Of a stretch of 64,000 nt of DNA, positions 23,219 to 33,489 are shown piece after piece. The notes beneath the pieces are model-generated. The model saw nothing but the letters and a program-made list of their open reading frames with translations. It did no database searches and had not been told where the DNA came from. The position numbers and the translations under genes were made by a program. The stretch is from Balanoglossus misakiensis (lineage: Eukaryota; Hemichordata). The stretch covers positions 16,492,001-16,556,000 of the forward strand of contig CM082577.2 in the NCBI GenBank assembly GCA_040954595.2, in the 5' to 3' direction. Positions within the stretch are counted from its first letter, which is position 1. Each line of letters begins with the position of its first letter.

Positions 23219-23774
23219 CATACATACATACATACATACATACATACATACATACATACATACATACATACAAACAAGATTAACTGTGCAGAGTAATACT
23301 TACTACCGCCATTGGTATCTACAATGAAAGAACAGAACATAAGACTTGTTACTACATGTTTTTGGTCATGTAATTGTTTAAATTTGTGTAGGATTCAGGT
23401 GTTAGTGACAATTTGTATTGACTGATAACAAGAGATTAATATTTGACCTGAAATAAAAGCATGCCTATTGTTTAGCCAGCTTGGGCATCCTTTTGTAGAT
23501 TGTGTGTATTTATAGCTGGTTTATGTTGACTATTAAAGAGTGAGAGTTTCCTCTCCAAATATATTAAATGTTAATATGTGTCATATGTTGCATTTTGGAT
23601 CTCATTCTATTGTTATCATTACATAAATACATATAAGAAAAACTGAACAGAGTAAGACTTACTTCCGCCGCCCCATGAATCTTGGAAGAAAACAATAACA
23701 AATGTATATTAGTACATGTTTGCGGCGGTGAAGATGTTTAAATCAATTCACATATTAACCAACAACAAAAAATG

Positions 23775-23816
<42 letters not shown>

Positions 23817-26800
23817 TACATACAAGATTATCTGTGCAGAGTAATACTTACTACCGCCATTAGTATCTACAATGAGAAAACAGAACATAACGTTTGTTAC
23901 TACATGTTTTTGGTCATGTACATGTAATTGTTCAAATTTATGTAGGAGTCAGGTGTTACTGACAATATGTATTGACTGATAACAAGAGATTAATATTTGA
24001 CCAGAAAAAATGCATGGCTATTGCTTGTTATCATTACATACATACATATAAAAACAACTGTGCAGAGTGATACTTACTACCGCCGCCCCATGTATCTAGA
24101 ACAAAAGCAACAAAACATGTATTACTACTTGTTTGTGGTCATGGAAATGTTTAAATTTCTTTAGAAGTCAGGTAGTACAGTCAATATGTGTTGACAGATA
24201 GCGAGGGATTAAAATTTGATGCCAAAGTGAAGCATGTTTATAATTTTGCCAGATTGCTTTTTTGTACATTGTTTTTGATTTGTAAATGATTTATGTTGAC
24301 TTTGATGCTTAAAGGGAAAGGTTACCTCTGCAGTACCTTGCAATGTTATTGTGTGTTTAATGTCATGTTGGTGATTTCATCCAGTATTTAAAATACATAC
24401 ATACATACATACATACATACATACATACATACATACATACATACATACATACATACATACATACATACATACATACATACATACATACATACATACATAC
24501 ATACATACATACATACATACATACATACATACAAACAAACAAACAAGATTAACTGTGCAGAGTAATACTTACTACCGCCATTGGTATCTACATTAAAAGA
24601 ACAGAACATAACACTTGTTACTACATGTTTTTGGTCATGTAAATGTGTAAATTTCTGTAGGTATCAGGTACATACATACATACATACATACATACATACA
24701 TACATACATACATACATACATACATACATACATACATACATACATACATACATACATACATACATACATACATACATACATACATACATACATACATACA
24801 TACATACATACATAAATACACACATACATACATACATACGTATCAGAAAAACTTTACAGATTAATACTCACTTCCACCCATCCACGCGTCTAGAAAGAGA
24901 GATCAGAATATAACATATCAGATTGATACTGTTGCATAGGAATTCAGGTGTTAGTGTCGAAATGTATTGATAGTGATATATTTAATTTTGACGCCAAAGT
25001 AAAGCATTGTCAATGCACATGGATAAAAAGGCATAAAAGCAAGGCTGCCAATTAAGTTGTTCAATTGCTGTTTTTGTATTATTTGTTGGCCGCACCTTAT
25101 CTAATTCGCATAATCAGTTGTCTTTTAAGGCACACCATCCTTAAAGTAATGCTACTGTATTTTCATGTTCATTACAGCAGGATACCATTTCTAATACCTT
25201 GTTTAATTGTTATTTTTTGCTAAACCATTAATGTAGGCCCTTTGTGATAAGAAGTACAATCATGTGCGAAGTTTAAATGCTAAACAATTCATATTGAGCA
25301 GATGCACTGATTAAGTCGATATGAAAACTACTTGTTTAATCAATGGAAAGATATAACTGCCTTTCTCACGTGCCGTCAACGCCGCCCCAGCGGCGGTGCT
25401 AGGGCGGCGTTAATTTGTAAGTGCCACGTGTGAAAAGGTGAGAGCAGCCCTGCTCCGCTCTTTTTTGTGTGACGGTGTTGAGGGGTGGGACCTGGGTCGG
25501 GGCGCCGCACTAAACAGCGATTCAAATCACGTGTGAACAGAAACACCGCACTAAACGCCGATCTAAACGCACTCTGCCGACGCGGTTTGAGGGGATACAA
25601 GTGGCAGTTTCTAATGAGCTTGCATGTAAAATTACCCCTCTGAAAAGAGCGATGTTTAGCACCTTGCTTAGTCAACGGTCAATTTGCCTTGTTGCTGATG
25701 GTCATCAGTAAAATGAGGAGCCCCAAAACCTACAGGCAAAGCCTTGAGGTAGTCGGAACTTACTGCAGCTGGGGCTCTGCTGAAAAAATTGAGACGCCCA
25801 GTGGAAGTGGTAGTGAAACTTGTAGCAAAGTTCATGGTGATAATTGCTAGGCAACTAGGTCTTGCCATTGTCTGGCTAAAAATACATCCCTGTGCGTGAA
25901 TAAATTAAAAACGTCTTTGTCCCAAGGGACCAACTCAAAGCGTTCCCACATCCCCGTATGCTTTTACTACTAGCATGGAGTCATGCTACTAGTATATTAC
26001 GCACTGGTTTCAAAGCTGTAAGACTCACAGGCGGTACCGTAGAAGCGCTTATACTTATAGGATGACTGTACAAAAACTGGAAAAGTGTGGATTTTCTCGG
26101 ATCTTCCATTTATTTGATGTGGAACAACAAATGGGACAAGTGGCGAAATGTGTCCTTGATTTTCAATCGCACCATGAAGCCTATTTGAACCTAATTTGCA
26201 TAAATGTCCCAGGGGTCGTTCTGGCACTTTGACTCATTTTTACCCCCATTGTTTCATCTTTTTGTAAAGAATAATTATTTTTTCCTGGTCGAACCGAAGG
26301 ATAGATTACGGTATACGCTGTTTGGGTATAAGTCCAGAGCTACATATACAGTAAACACATCTCTGAATCCGCCATTGTGACCTTTAGCCACTCTGCTGTG
26401 GACGCATTGAGTGCGGTGACCCCGTCCCTTTTATACACATGTGAATGCAAAACTATTTGAGTCGCTGATAAGAAATGTTTACCAACTTTTATAATCCAAA
26501 AAAGGGCGCCCTAATCATTGCACGTGTGCAAGCGACTATAAAGTGAACTCTATCGTAATTTTATTTTGTTCTGGTCAGTTAAAACAACAGTGCGTTTGTG
26601 ATCACTTTTCCTCATGGCCTATGCTGGTGGCATATCTGATAAATAAGAACATTTTAAATTCATGGTTGAATGCGCAAGTTTTGGAAACTTACCGAAATGT
26701 GTGATTGCGCAGCATCGTAAAAGTAAAAAAAAATGTAGAAAATGTACTGCATTTTTCAAGACAGGCTTTTAGAATCACAATTTTAAATGTGTAAACAGCT

Positions 26801-29800
26801 GCCAATTTTTGAACGATTTTCATGATTTCACTTTCAAACAGAGAGGTCAATTTAAATAAATTTGCTGGTGTGTGTACAGAAACATATTATCAACAACTAA
26901 TTTTGGCTGTTCATTTAAATATGAACAAGTTAAATAATTAACGCATGTTGCACCCATTTTTTCAGCTGCCCATTGCAAGAGTACACCACTATCGTAATAT
27001 TTATACTTGTCTATATAGCTGTCAAGGCATTTTGATAATCTTACCTCGAGTTTGTTCTGCTACGCGTTCTACTTCATGCATGTTTGGATGGCCGCCGTCT
27101 ATTTTGATAAGAAATATAATGCAATCAGAGATCAATCAATCAATCAACAAAGTTTATATAGCGCCAAAATCCAAAAAGAAATTTTGCCCAATGACGCTCA
27201 TGGTTAAACCACACTGTATGCTCTTTCGAACATATGAGTTTTCAGTTTTCTTTTGAAAGTCTCCAGGTTTGTTGATTCCCTGATGTCAAGAGGTAGTGCG
27301 TTCCACAGTTTAGGTGCTGCATAGGAGAAGGCACGGCCGCCATAAGTCTTGTTTTTGTAGGTTGTACATGTTAAAGGTTTCTTGGTGGAAGAACGCAGTG
27401 TACGAGTGGGAGTGTATGGCTGCAATAGATCACTGATGTATGCTGGAGTCTGGTTTTGGATAACTTTGAAAGTTATCAACAAAATTTTGTAGTCGATCCT
27501 GAGACGAACTGGTAACCAATGGAGCTGGGCAAGAACTGGAGTGATAGGCGTGAATTTCCTAGTGCGCATGACTATTCTGGCTGAAGTATTCTGAGCTCTT
27601 TGAAGTAGGGCGATTGTGTTTTCTGGGAGGCCATACAGGAGTGAGTTACAGTAGTCAAGTTTGGCAGATAGAGTTGCATGTACTAAGGTTTGGCAAGTCT
27701 CGTTGGTTATGTAACGTCGTATAGATCCAATTCGGCGGAGGTGACTGTAGATCGATTTGCAGGTGTACTTTATGTGCTGACTGAACATATGATTACTGTC
27801 GAAGATCATGCCTATATTGCGAGCAGATGAGACTGGTGTAACATAAGTGGAACCAATGTTGACACTGTTAACAGGATCTGGTGAGGTGTTAAACTTGGAG
27901 CGAATCAGGAGGACTTCGGTTTTACTGTCATTAAGCTGGAGTTTATTATGAGTCATCCATTCCTTGATGTCGAGAATGCAGGTTTCAATCGAAGACAGGG
28001 CTGCGGGAGAGTCACGATGAGAAAATGAAAGATAAAGCTGGTTGTCATCTGCGTACTGGTGAAAATGTAGATTGTGCTTGTGTATCAAATTTGATAGTGG
28101 AGCAATGTAGATAGTAAACAAGAGAGGCCCGAGAACTGAGCCCTGAGGGACGCCGAAGCTGAGTTCTGATGGTTCACTGATGACATCGTTGATTTTAACA
28201 GACTGTTCCCGTTGCTTCAAATATGAAGTGAACCATTTGAGTGCGACACCGGAGATACCAAGATGCGAGAGTCGATGAAGTAGTATATTGTGATCAATTG
28301 TGTCAAAAACAGCGGAGAGATCAAGGAGGATGAGAAGAACATAGTTGCCAGAGTCCACGGATAAACAGATGTCGTTGTGTACTTTCAGAAGTGCAGTTTC
28401 TGTACTGTGGTATTTTCTGTATGCTGACTGTAATGGTACCTGGAGAGAGTTTTTGGTGAGGTAGTCAGTGATTTGAGCCGCGACGATCTTCTCGAGTACT
28501 TTGGAAAGAAATGGAAGATTGGAAACAGGGCGATAATTCTTGAGTATATTGAAATCCAGGGACGGTTTCTTCAGGAGTGGAGTGACGATAGCTGATTTGA
28601 ATAGTCGTGGAAATACACCAGTGTGGAGGGACAAATTGACAACTTCTGTGATGAATGGAAGTAGTGAGTCGAGACATTTCTTGAGCAGTGAGGTTGGAAT
28701 TGGATCGAGGCAGCATGACTTCGTTGGCGAGTGGACTATGACTTTCTTGACATCTTCTGTATTAACTGAGTTGAATTGTGATAAACTGGATGTAGAGATG
28801 ATTTCGAAAATGTCCTGCTGCCTTGTCGAAGTGTTCAGGTTGAGGTTGTTTCTGATGTCGCTGATTTTCTTGATGAAATATTTGCTAAAACGCTGTGTAA
28901 GCTCTAGAGTGGAGGTATGGGTGGGTACAGATATTGGCTTATGGAACAGTGATGAAGTGGTTCTAAACAGTGTTCTTTGATTATCTGCGTTGTCCTTTAT
29001 GAGATTGGTGTAGTAGTTGCGCTTAGCTTGACGAATTAGCGTGTTGACCAGGTGACATCTATCTTTGTAGATCTGGAGGTGAATCTCCAGTTTAGTAGAG
29101 CGCCATTTATGTTCAGCTGATCTTCTTTGCTGTTTTGCTTGGCGTATATCAGTGGTGTACCATTTTGTATTTGGTCTGATGGTTTCGATGCGTGTCATGA
29201 GAGGTGCATGTTGATCTAGGAGATTGGAGAGGTGTCTATTGTAGGCGGCTATAGCTGAATGGACATCGGTTTGAGGCTGATGAAAGTCGGGTATGGCGAT
29301 AATGTCCGTGGAGAAGACAGTAGAGGAGATTGAAGATATGGAGCGATACTTGAATTGACGTTTCTGGAGTGGTGGCTTCTGTAACATAACCTTGGCATGG
29401 ACAGGGCTGTGATCAGAGAGAATTGGATGATGAATATCTATCGAATCAATGACCGACTCAGAGTTTGTGATGATTAAATCCAGGATATGACCGCGTATAT
29501 GAGTTGAGCTTTGTACCCATTGTTTCATGCCACATGAGTCAATAACATCGGTAAATTTCTTTGTGTTGGTATTCTGTGAATCATCAATATGTAAGTTGAA
29601 ATCGCCGACAATAAACAGGTGGCTATTGCATGTGCTGAACTGCTCCAGCAAAACACCAAATTCGGACAGGAATTGTGGTCTTGTGAGTCTATTCTTCTTA
29701 TTTGGAGGGGGACGATATAGTATAATAAGTTTGATTGAAATTCCGCGGTGAGACAGAGTGGCTAATGAAGCTTCAAAGGATTTAAAGTTGAACGGTTTCC

Positions 29801-32800
29801 ATGAAGAAAGTTTCATAGTTGACTTGTAAACAAGGGCAACACCCCCGCCAGATGATGTCTTGCGTGGCGTTTGACAAAATGAGTACCCTTGGGGAGTGCA
29901 TTCATTGATGACGTGGTTATTGGTGTCATTCATCCAAGTTTCAGTCATGGCTAATAAATCTATGTTCTGTTCAGTGATGTAATCGCCAACTACAGTTGCT
30001 TTGTTGCAGATTGATCTAACATTCCAATTTGTGAGATGGAGTTTGGTTTGTCGGAGTATTGGCTTGCATTGGTCACTTGTCGATGACACTGAAAGCGACT
30101 GTGTGTTACAATTGGATGTAATGTGTTGATGCAGCTGGGGAACAGTTGTGGGGAATTTCTGTTTGCGGGTGCCTGCTCTTACCCCACGATGAGTTGCTGG
30201 TCTTCCTTGCAGTTATATACCCAGAAATTTATTGACAGTGTTATTACGCCCGCCCGCCGTCCTTCGGACGTTCACCTCCTTCGGACGCTTCTGCGGGGAA
30301 TCAGCCACGTCCGAAGGTTGACGGCGTAACTTCTCTCCATCTCCTTCTCCAACCAACATATTCATAAAGTCCGAGAGAGGTACCCGGCAGATCGTAAACC
30401 TTTCGTAGACAGAGACTTGCAACAAGTTTTCCGAGTAACACAAAGTTCTGGTTTATTACTGGTCACACGTAAGAATTACACGACTCGATCCATGCTCGTT
30501 GACTCCCATCACGGATCTCCGGTGATAAACGTGTGATCTCAAATTTCACCACACCTTATTAATATGTTAGTCAAGTATTAAGTCATAAAAGGAACACGTC
30601 ATCTTAATATTTCTTAAACATGAACTTAGCGCGTGATATCTCTATCTCCTTCTGACATGTATCAATTACACAATCTTGTTTACTCTGGGTCAAGTACCTA
30701 TGTCAATACTGGACTAAAACCATACAAGTGAATGACTTCTTACTTAATCATAAACAAGATCTATGATCGTTAAAACTCAATCGTGACACTTCCCACTTTT
30801 CCAATAATCGAACTTCCACGTTCGATCAAAGAAAGAATGAAAACGAAAACCAGGTCTGCGCTATCGGTTTTAAATAAACTACGTCAAAATCAAACTCAAT
30901 AATCACCTTTAAAATATCACAGCCTGTTCAAACAAATTGAAGAAAATCGCATAAAACGTTTTCAATGTCAAAATTCAAAACGACGTCACTGTTCTGACTT
31001 CTCGTCAAAGAGTGTCTCTTTTCCAGTGCAAAATTCAACAGTCAATAACCGCGTAAAAAAATCAAGTCTGATAGTTCTTTCGTACAAACATAATACACTT
31101 CATCATACTGTCACGTTCAAAAATAACCACGACAATGGAAATAAAATTCTTATGTGAAAGGATGCGTAAAACTACAATAAAATCAACTACACTCTGGGAC
31201 TTCTCTCTTGTCCCTCGTATGAACTCACATGCCAACTCAAGGGGCCATTTTCATACGCCAGACCGTCTCCCTTGCGGTCATCAAAACATCACGACTTCAT
31301 CACCAGACCGTCTCTCTTGCGGTCATCACAAAAACTTCAACAACTCCTCAAAAACCTATAAAACTTCACTACACTTCACGGCATCACTTCAACAAAAGAA
31401 TACACATTTACAATGTCGAAAACAAGGCAAAAACTTAGTGGAAAACAATATCAAATCAAAAGCGGTTAATAAAACTCACGTCATCAGAGTAGACAAAGAA
31501 AATACGATCACGCAATATTTCAATGATCAAATCTCCCAAACTATAGATTAAAAAGGCTGATTATTCAGTTCAATGTCATTCTATCACAGTTCTTTTGCGA
31601 TAGCAGACGATTCAAGAGTCTTCCCTTCTTCATTCCACGAGACCTCTTTTCTTCGTCGCCCGAACTGCTTCAACTACATGCTTCTGGATACGACGCCCCT
31701 CTGATCAAACAACAGATCCATCGTTGAAAACCCGTCCACGCATTCCATGCAGTCAACAGTCAGCACCAACCTTTTTTCTGTTCTCGTTTCCTTCTGAAGC
31801 AGACCATTGAATCGTCAGTTTCGCCAGCTTTTTCTCTTCTTTCTCGGTTCAGGAATCAGTTGCAACATCTCTGCCTACCCGGATTCTAACACCATGTGTT
31901 ATTACGCCCGCCCGCCGTCCTTCGGACGTTCACCTCCTTCGGACGCTTCTGCGGGGAATCAGCCACGTCCGAAGGTTGACGGCGTAAATTCTCTCCATCT
32001 CCTTCTCCAACCAACATATTCATAAAGTCCGAGAGAGGTACCCGGCAGATCGTAAACCTTTCGTAGACAGAGACTTGCAACAAGTTTTCCGAGTAACACA
32101 AAGTTCTGGTTTATTACTGGTCACACGTAAGAATTACACGACTCGATCCATGCTCGTTGACTCCCATCACGGATCTCCGGTGATAAACGTGTGATCTCAA
32201 ATTTCACCACACCTTATTAATATGTTAGTCAAGTATTAAGTCATAAAAGGAACACGTCATCTTAATATTTCTTAAACATGAACTTAGCGCGTGATATCTC
32301 TATCTCCTTCTGACATGTATCAATTACACAATCTTGTTTACTCTGGGTCAAGTACCTATGTCAATACTGGACTAAAACCATACAAGTGAATGACTTCTTA
32401 CTTAATCATAAACAAGATCTATGATCGTTAAAACTCAATCGTGACAACAGGCATAATCCAATATAAGTTTGCAAATGCGACTTTAAAATAAAACCTCTCT
32501 TGGTAGTGATCTCGTGCAGATACGGCACTATACAAGGCATGTGTATACTAATTGAATATGAACTGATTACATATTACGCGATAATAAAATGGCATTTAAC
32601 GAAACTAGGCTGCTGATGTTACTTCTGATATTCAGGCAAGCCAAACATTATTATCCCCTACCTCGTCTTGCATCTGCTACTCGGTCTTTTCCATAATGTT
32701 CTAATGCGGCAGCGTCTATTTTGAAATAAATCGGCGACATACGTAAAAGTAAAATGACAAGCGGGAAAAGAAATGAAAAAGTAGATGTAGCCCTAACTGT

Positions 32801-33425
32801 ATATCATAAAGGTTAATCATTAATAGACCACCGCGGTGGATAATGTACTGCGAAATCTTTGCGATTCCATGCAACATTTTGGTGCAATCTATTATTTGAT
32901 ATGGTATACGGTTGTCACAATGCAATGGCTGGGCTCTTCAGTTTAGGAATAAAGAAATATCCTCATTATATTGGTATTATTGTTGGTCTTGGTATTATGG
33001 TCTTGGGGAGTATGCGTACACCTGATGGTGTACGTCGGAGTATCTAGCAAGGTTTCTTACCAGAAGGGAGTTTTAATCTAAGCAAGGAGGTCTTATCAAA
33101 AGAGGGACTTTGCCTGAGAAAGTGCTCTTGCCATGAGAAATATAATTTTTTTGAAGAATTTTTGCACTCAAAGCATTAGTTTGAGTATCTACACCTAAAT
33201 TAAATTATACGAAATTAACAGACTTTTGCGGCCTCCGAATGAATGTCAGAACTATATCTGCACGTTTAGATTAACCCCAGAAAATAATGCGACGTAAACA
33301 TTGTACGATATATCGGTGACTGTCTTACCATGATACTGACTGTAGGCCCTCTTGTCTTCACGGAGAGGCAATGGCCGAACCAAACACACGCAAGCGAGGA
33401 AAATCGTCAGCAATGAAATCTTCAT
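20906..33425 (-). CDS. Secreted micro-exon repeat protein, 16 exons, 156 aa
   Basis: A secreted protein of unrecognised family. Coding exons: 33329-33425, 32662-32715, 27045-27098, 24872-24889, 24573-24587, 24078-24095, 23852-23866, 23663-23680, 23304-23318, 23023-23040, 22801-22815, 22645-22662, 22284-22298, 21875-21892, 21557-21574, 20906-20970. All internal exons are phase 1-1 with AG/GT borders, and the total is 471 nt with one frame open throughout. Exon 1 is a signal peptide ([16 protein letters not shown]..) followed by a basic REDKR. Exons 2 and 3 are homologous 54-nt charged units (..RVADARR, ..RVAEQTR). Then come DAWMGG, NTNGG/NTWGGG-type repeats, NTWSAG and a basic tail [19 protein letters not shown] lies ~57 bp upstream of the ATG and AATAAA ~165 nt after the stop. 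The mature part may be a Gly/Asn/Trp-rich peptide released at KR or RR; that is inference. Confidence 0.78.
21430..21525. repeat. (CA)n-(CATA)n microsatellite
   Basis: A short CA run passes into about 20 CATA units, in the last intron of the micro-exon gene. Confidence 0.95.
21557..24889 (-). CDS. Array of twelve 15- and 18-nt micro-exons
   Basis: Each micro-exon is bordered by a T(C/G)TAG-like acceptor (one CAAG) and a GTAAGT donor (GTGAGT for the first). In transcript order they encode DAWMGG, NTNGG, NTWGGG, NTNGG, NSWGGG, NTNGG, NTWGGG, NTNGG, NTWGGG, NTNGG, NTWGGG, NTWSAG. The 15-nt and 18-nt types alternate strictly for nine exons. Introns are homologous within each type and contain CATA runs of varying length. 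All lengths are multiples of three and all are phase 1, so any exon can be skipped without breaking the frame. Confidence 0.8.
21781..21847. repeat. (CATA)n microsatellite
   Basis: About 17 uninterrupted units in the intron between two micro-exons; long artificial reading frames here (YVCM / IHTY) are repeat artefacts. Confidence 0.95.
23187..23272. repeat. (CATA)n microsatellite
   Basis: About 21 units in a micro-exon intron (between exons at 23304 and 23023). The homologous intron segment at 22193-22255 has only short imperfect runs. Confidence 0.95.
23776..23814. repeat. (CA)n microsatellite
   Basis: About 19 CA units in a micro-exon intron; homologous introns carry CATA instead at this place. 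Confidence 0.9.
24392..24532. repeat. (CATA)n microsatellite
   Basis: About 35 CATA units, immediately downstream (in transcript sense) of the micro-exon at 24573-24587. Confidence 0.95.
24669..24836. repeat. (CATA)n microsatellite
   Basis: About 40 units, slightly interrupted at the end, between the micro-exons at 24872 and 24573. It is the longest run in the array. Confidence 0.95.
24900..27044. other. Intron 3 of the micro-exon gene
   Basis: No exon supported. A GC-rich hairpin AACGCCGCCCC..GGGCGGCGTT lies at about 25379-25412. No other repeat relation was recognised. Confidence 0.5.
27045..27098 (-). CDS. Exon 3 of the micro-exon gene
   Basis: 54 nt, AAAATAG acceptor and GTAAGA donor, phase 1 in and out. 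It encodes [18 protein letters not shown], clearly related to exon 2 (same length, phase, and RVA.. ending), so exons 2 and 3 arose by duplication. The LINE tail begins only about 30 bp upstream of this exon in transcript order. Confidence 0.7.
27130..30236 (-). mobile_element. CR1/L2-like non-LTR retrotransposon, sense to its host gene
   Basis: The 3' tail on the minus strand is GGCGCTATATAAACTTTGT followed by four TGAT-type repeats, the usual end of this group. One long ORF fills the body. The 5' end is not recognised and the copy appears 5'-truncated or disrupted at about 30236, where the LTR element stands. It lies in intron 2 of the micro-exon gene, in the same transcriptional orientation. 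Confidence 0.8.
27204..30212 (-). CDS. LINE ORF2: endonuclease-reverse transcriptase
   Basis: An uninterrupted frame of up to 1003 codons (first non-ATG start used by common tables at 30089; the frame stays open to 30212 and includes a basic stretch). The N-terminal APE-type endonuclease shows [22 protein letters not shown] and SDHSPVH. The reverse transcriptase shows [45 protein letters not shown] and [11 protein letters not shown]. The C-terminus has the [14 protein letters not shown] region typical of CR1/L2. All core motifs look intact, which makes this a recent, possibly competent copy; it lacks a recognisable ORF1. Confidence 0.9.
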   Translation of the reverse strand: MQGRPATHRGVRAGTRKQKFPTTVPQLHQHITSNCNTQSLSVSSTSDQCKPILRQTKLHLTNWNVRSICNKATVVGDYITEQNIDLLAMTETWMNDTNNHVINECTPQGYSFCQTPRKTSSGGGVALVYKSTMKLSSWKPFNFKSFEASLATLSHRGISIKLIILYRPPPNKKNRLTRPQFLSEFGVLLEQFSTCNSHLFIVGDFNLHIDDSQNTNTKKFTDVIDSCGMKQWVQSSTHIRGHILDLIITNSESVIDSIDIHHPILSDHSPVHAKVMLQKPPLQKRQFKYRSISSISSTVFSTDIIAIPDFHQPQTDVHSAIAAYNRHLSNLLDQHAPLMTRIETIRPNTKWYTTDIRQAKQQRRSAEHKWRSTKLEIHLQIYKDRCHLVNTLIRQAKRNYYTNLIKDNADNQRTLFRTTSSLFHKPISVPTHTSTLELTQRFSKYFIKKISDIRNNLNLNTSTRQQDIFEIISTSSLSQFNSVNTEDVKKVIVHSPTKSCCLDPIPTSLLKKCLDSLLPFITEVVNLSLHTGVFPRLFKSAIVTPLLKKPSLDFNILKNYRPVSNLPFLSKVLEKIVAAQITDYLTKNSLQVPLQSAYRKYHSTETALLKVHNDICLSVDSGNYVLLILLDLSAVFDTIDHNILLHRLSHLGISGVALKWFTSYLKQREQSVKINDVISEPSELSFGVPQGSVLGPLLFTIYIAPLSNLIHKHNLHFHQYADDNQLYLSFSHRDSPAALSSIETCILDIKEWMTHNKLQLNDSKTEVLLIRSKFNTSPDPVNSVNIGSTYVTPVSSARNIGMIFDSNHMFSQHIKYTCKSIYSHLRRIGSIRRYITNETCQTLVHATLSAKLDYCNSLLYGLPENTIALLQRAQNTSARIVMRTRKFTPITPVLAQLHWLPVRLRIDYKILLITFKVIQNQTPAYISDLLQPYTPTRTLRSSTKKPLTCTTYKNKTYGGRAFSYAAPKLWNALPLDIRESTNLETFKRKLKTHMFERAYSVV
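30239..30788 (-). repeat. 3' LTR (550 bp) of a non-autonomous LTR retrotransposon
   Basis: It begins TGTCACGATTGAG and ends CGTAATAACA on the minus strand. It differs from the other LTR by one base that I can find (near 30328). It is flanked on its outer side by ACAG (30235-30238), repeated at 32447-32450. Confidence 0.9.
31897..32446 (-). repeat. 5' LTR (550 bp) of the non-autonomous LTR retrotransposon
   Basis: The partner of the copy at 30239-30788, about 99.8% identical by eye. It includes a short repeat of TCCTTCGGACG units near its 3' end. Confidence 0.9.
32662..32715 (-). CDS. Exon 2 of the micro-exon gene
   Basis: 54 nt, AAAATAG acceptor and GTAGGG donor, phase 1 in and out. It encodes [18 protein letters not shown]; the closing dibasic RR is a possible cleavage site. 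Confidence 0.68.
33329..33425 (-). CDS. Exon 1 of the micro-exon gene: signal peptide
   Basis: ATG at 33425, 32 codons plus one base, donor GTAAGA. It encodes a hydrophobic signal peptide [16 protein letters not shown], then PLPLREDKR and a short tail. A related signal-peptide exon stands at 37459-37534. Confidence 0.7.
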
Positions 33426-33481
33426 CCTGGTGGTTGACTAGCTCGGTGAACGATACTAGTAAACTCCTGCATCTGGTAGCA

Positions 33482-33488
33482 ATTTATA
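33482..33488 (-). promoter_or_regulatory. TATA box of the micro-exon gene
   Basis: TATAAAT on the minus strand, 57 bp before the ATG, in CATCTATAAATTGC. The position allows a transcription start about 30 nt further on and a short leader. Confidence 0.5.
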
Positions 33489-33489
33489 G

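Larger units (their letters stand above)
30239..32446 (-). mobile_element. Young non-autonomous LTR retrotransposon (TRIM/LARD-like), 2208 bp
   Basis: Two 550-bp LTRs flank a 1.1-kb interior. A 4-bp target duplication ACAG borders the whole. Orientation is minus: next to the 5' LTR is CA and then TGGTGTTAGAATCCGGG (about 31877-31894), a tRNA primer-binding site candidate. Next to the 3' LTR is the purine tract GGAAAAGTGGGAAG (30789-30802). The interior has no gag or pol. It lies in intron 2 of the micro-exon gene, directly upstream (in transcription order) of the LINE. Confidence 0.88.

Noticed and set aside
24388-24913. Long reading frames of repeated YVCM or IHTY residues
   Set aside because: They are translations of CATA microsatellites on both strands and all frames; no codon bias or start context.
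28540-28980. Plus-strand ORFs over 28.5-29.7 kb
   Set aside because: They are antisense shadows of the LINE ORF.
30213-30443. Minus-strand [15 protein letters not shown].. and its twin at 31886-32101
   Set aside because: It lies within both LTRs and is present only because the LTRs are identical; no gag or pol similarity.
30239-32446. Plus-strand orientation of the LTR element
   Set aside because: On the plus strand there is no TGG primer site after the left LTR and no purine tract before the right one; both are present in the minus orientation.
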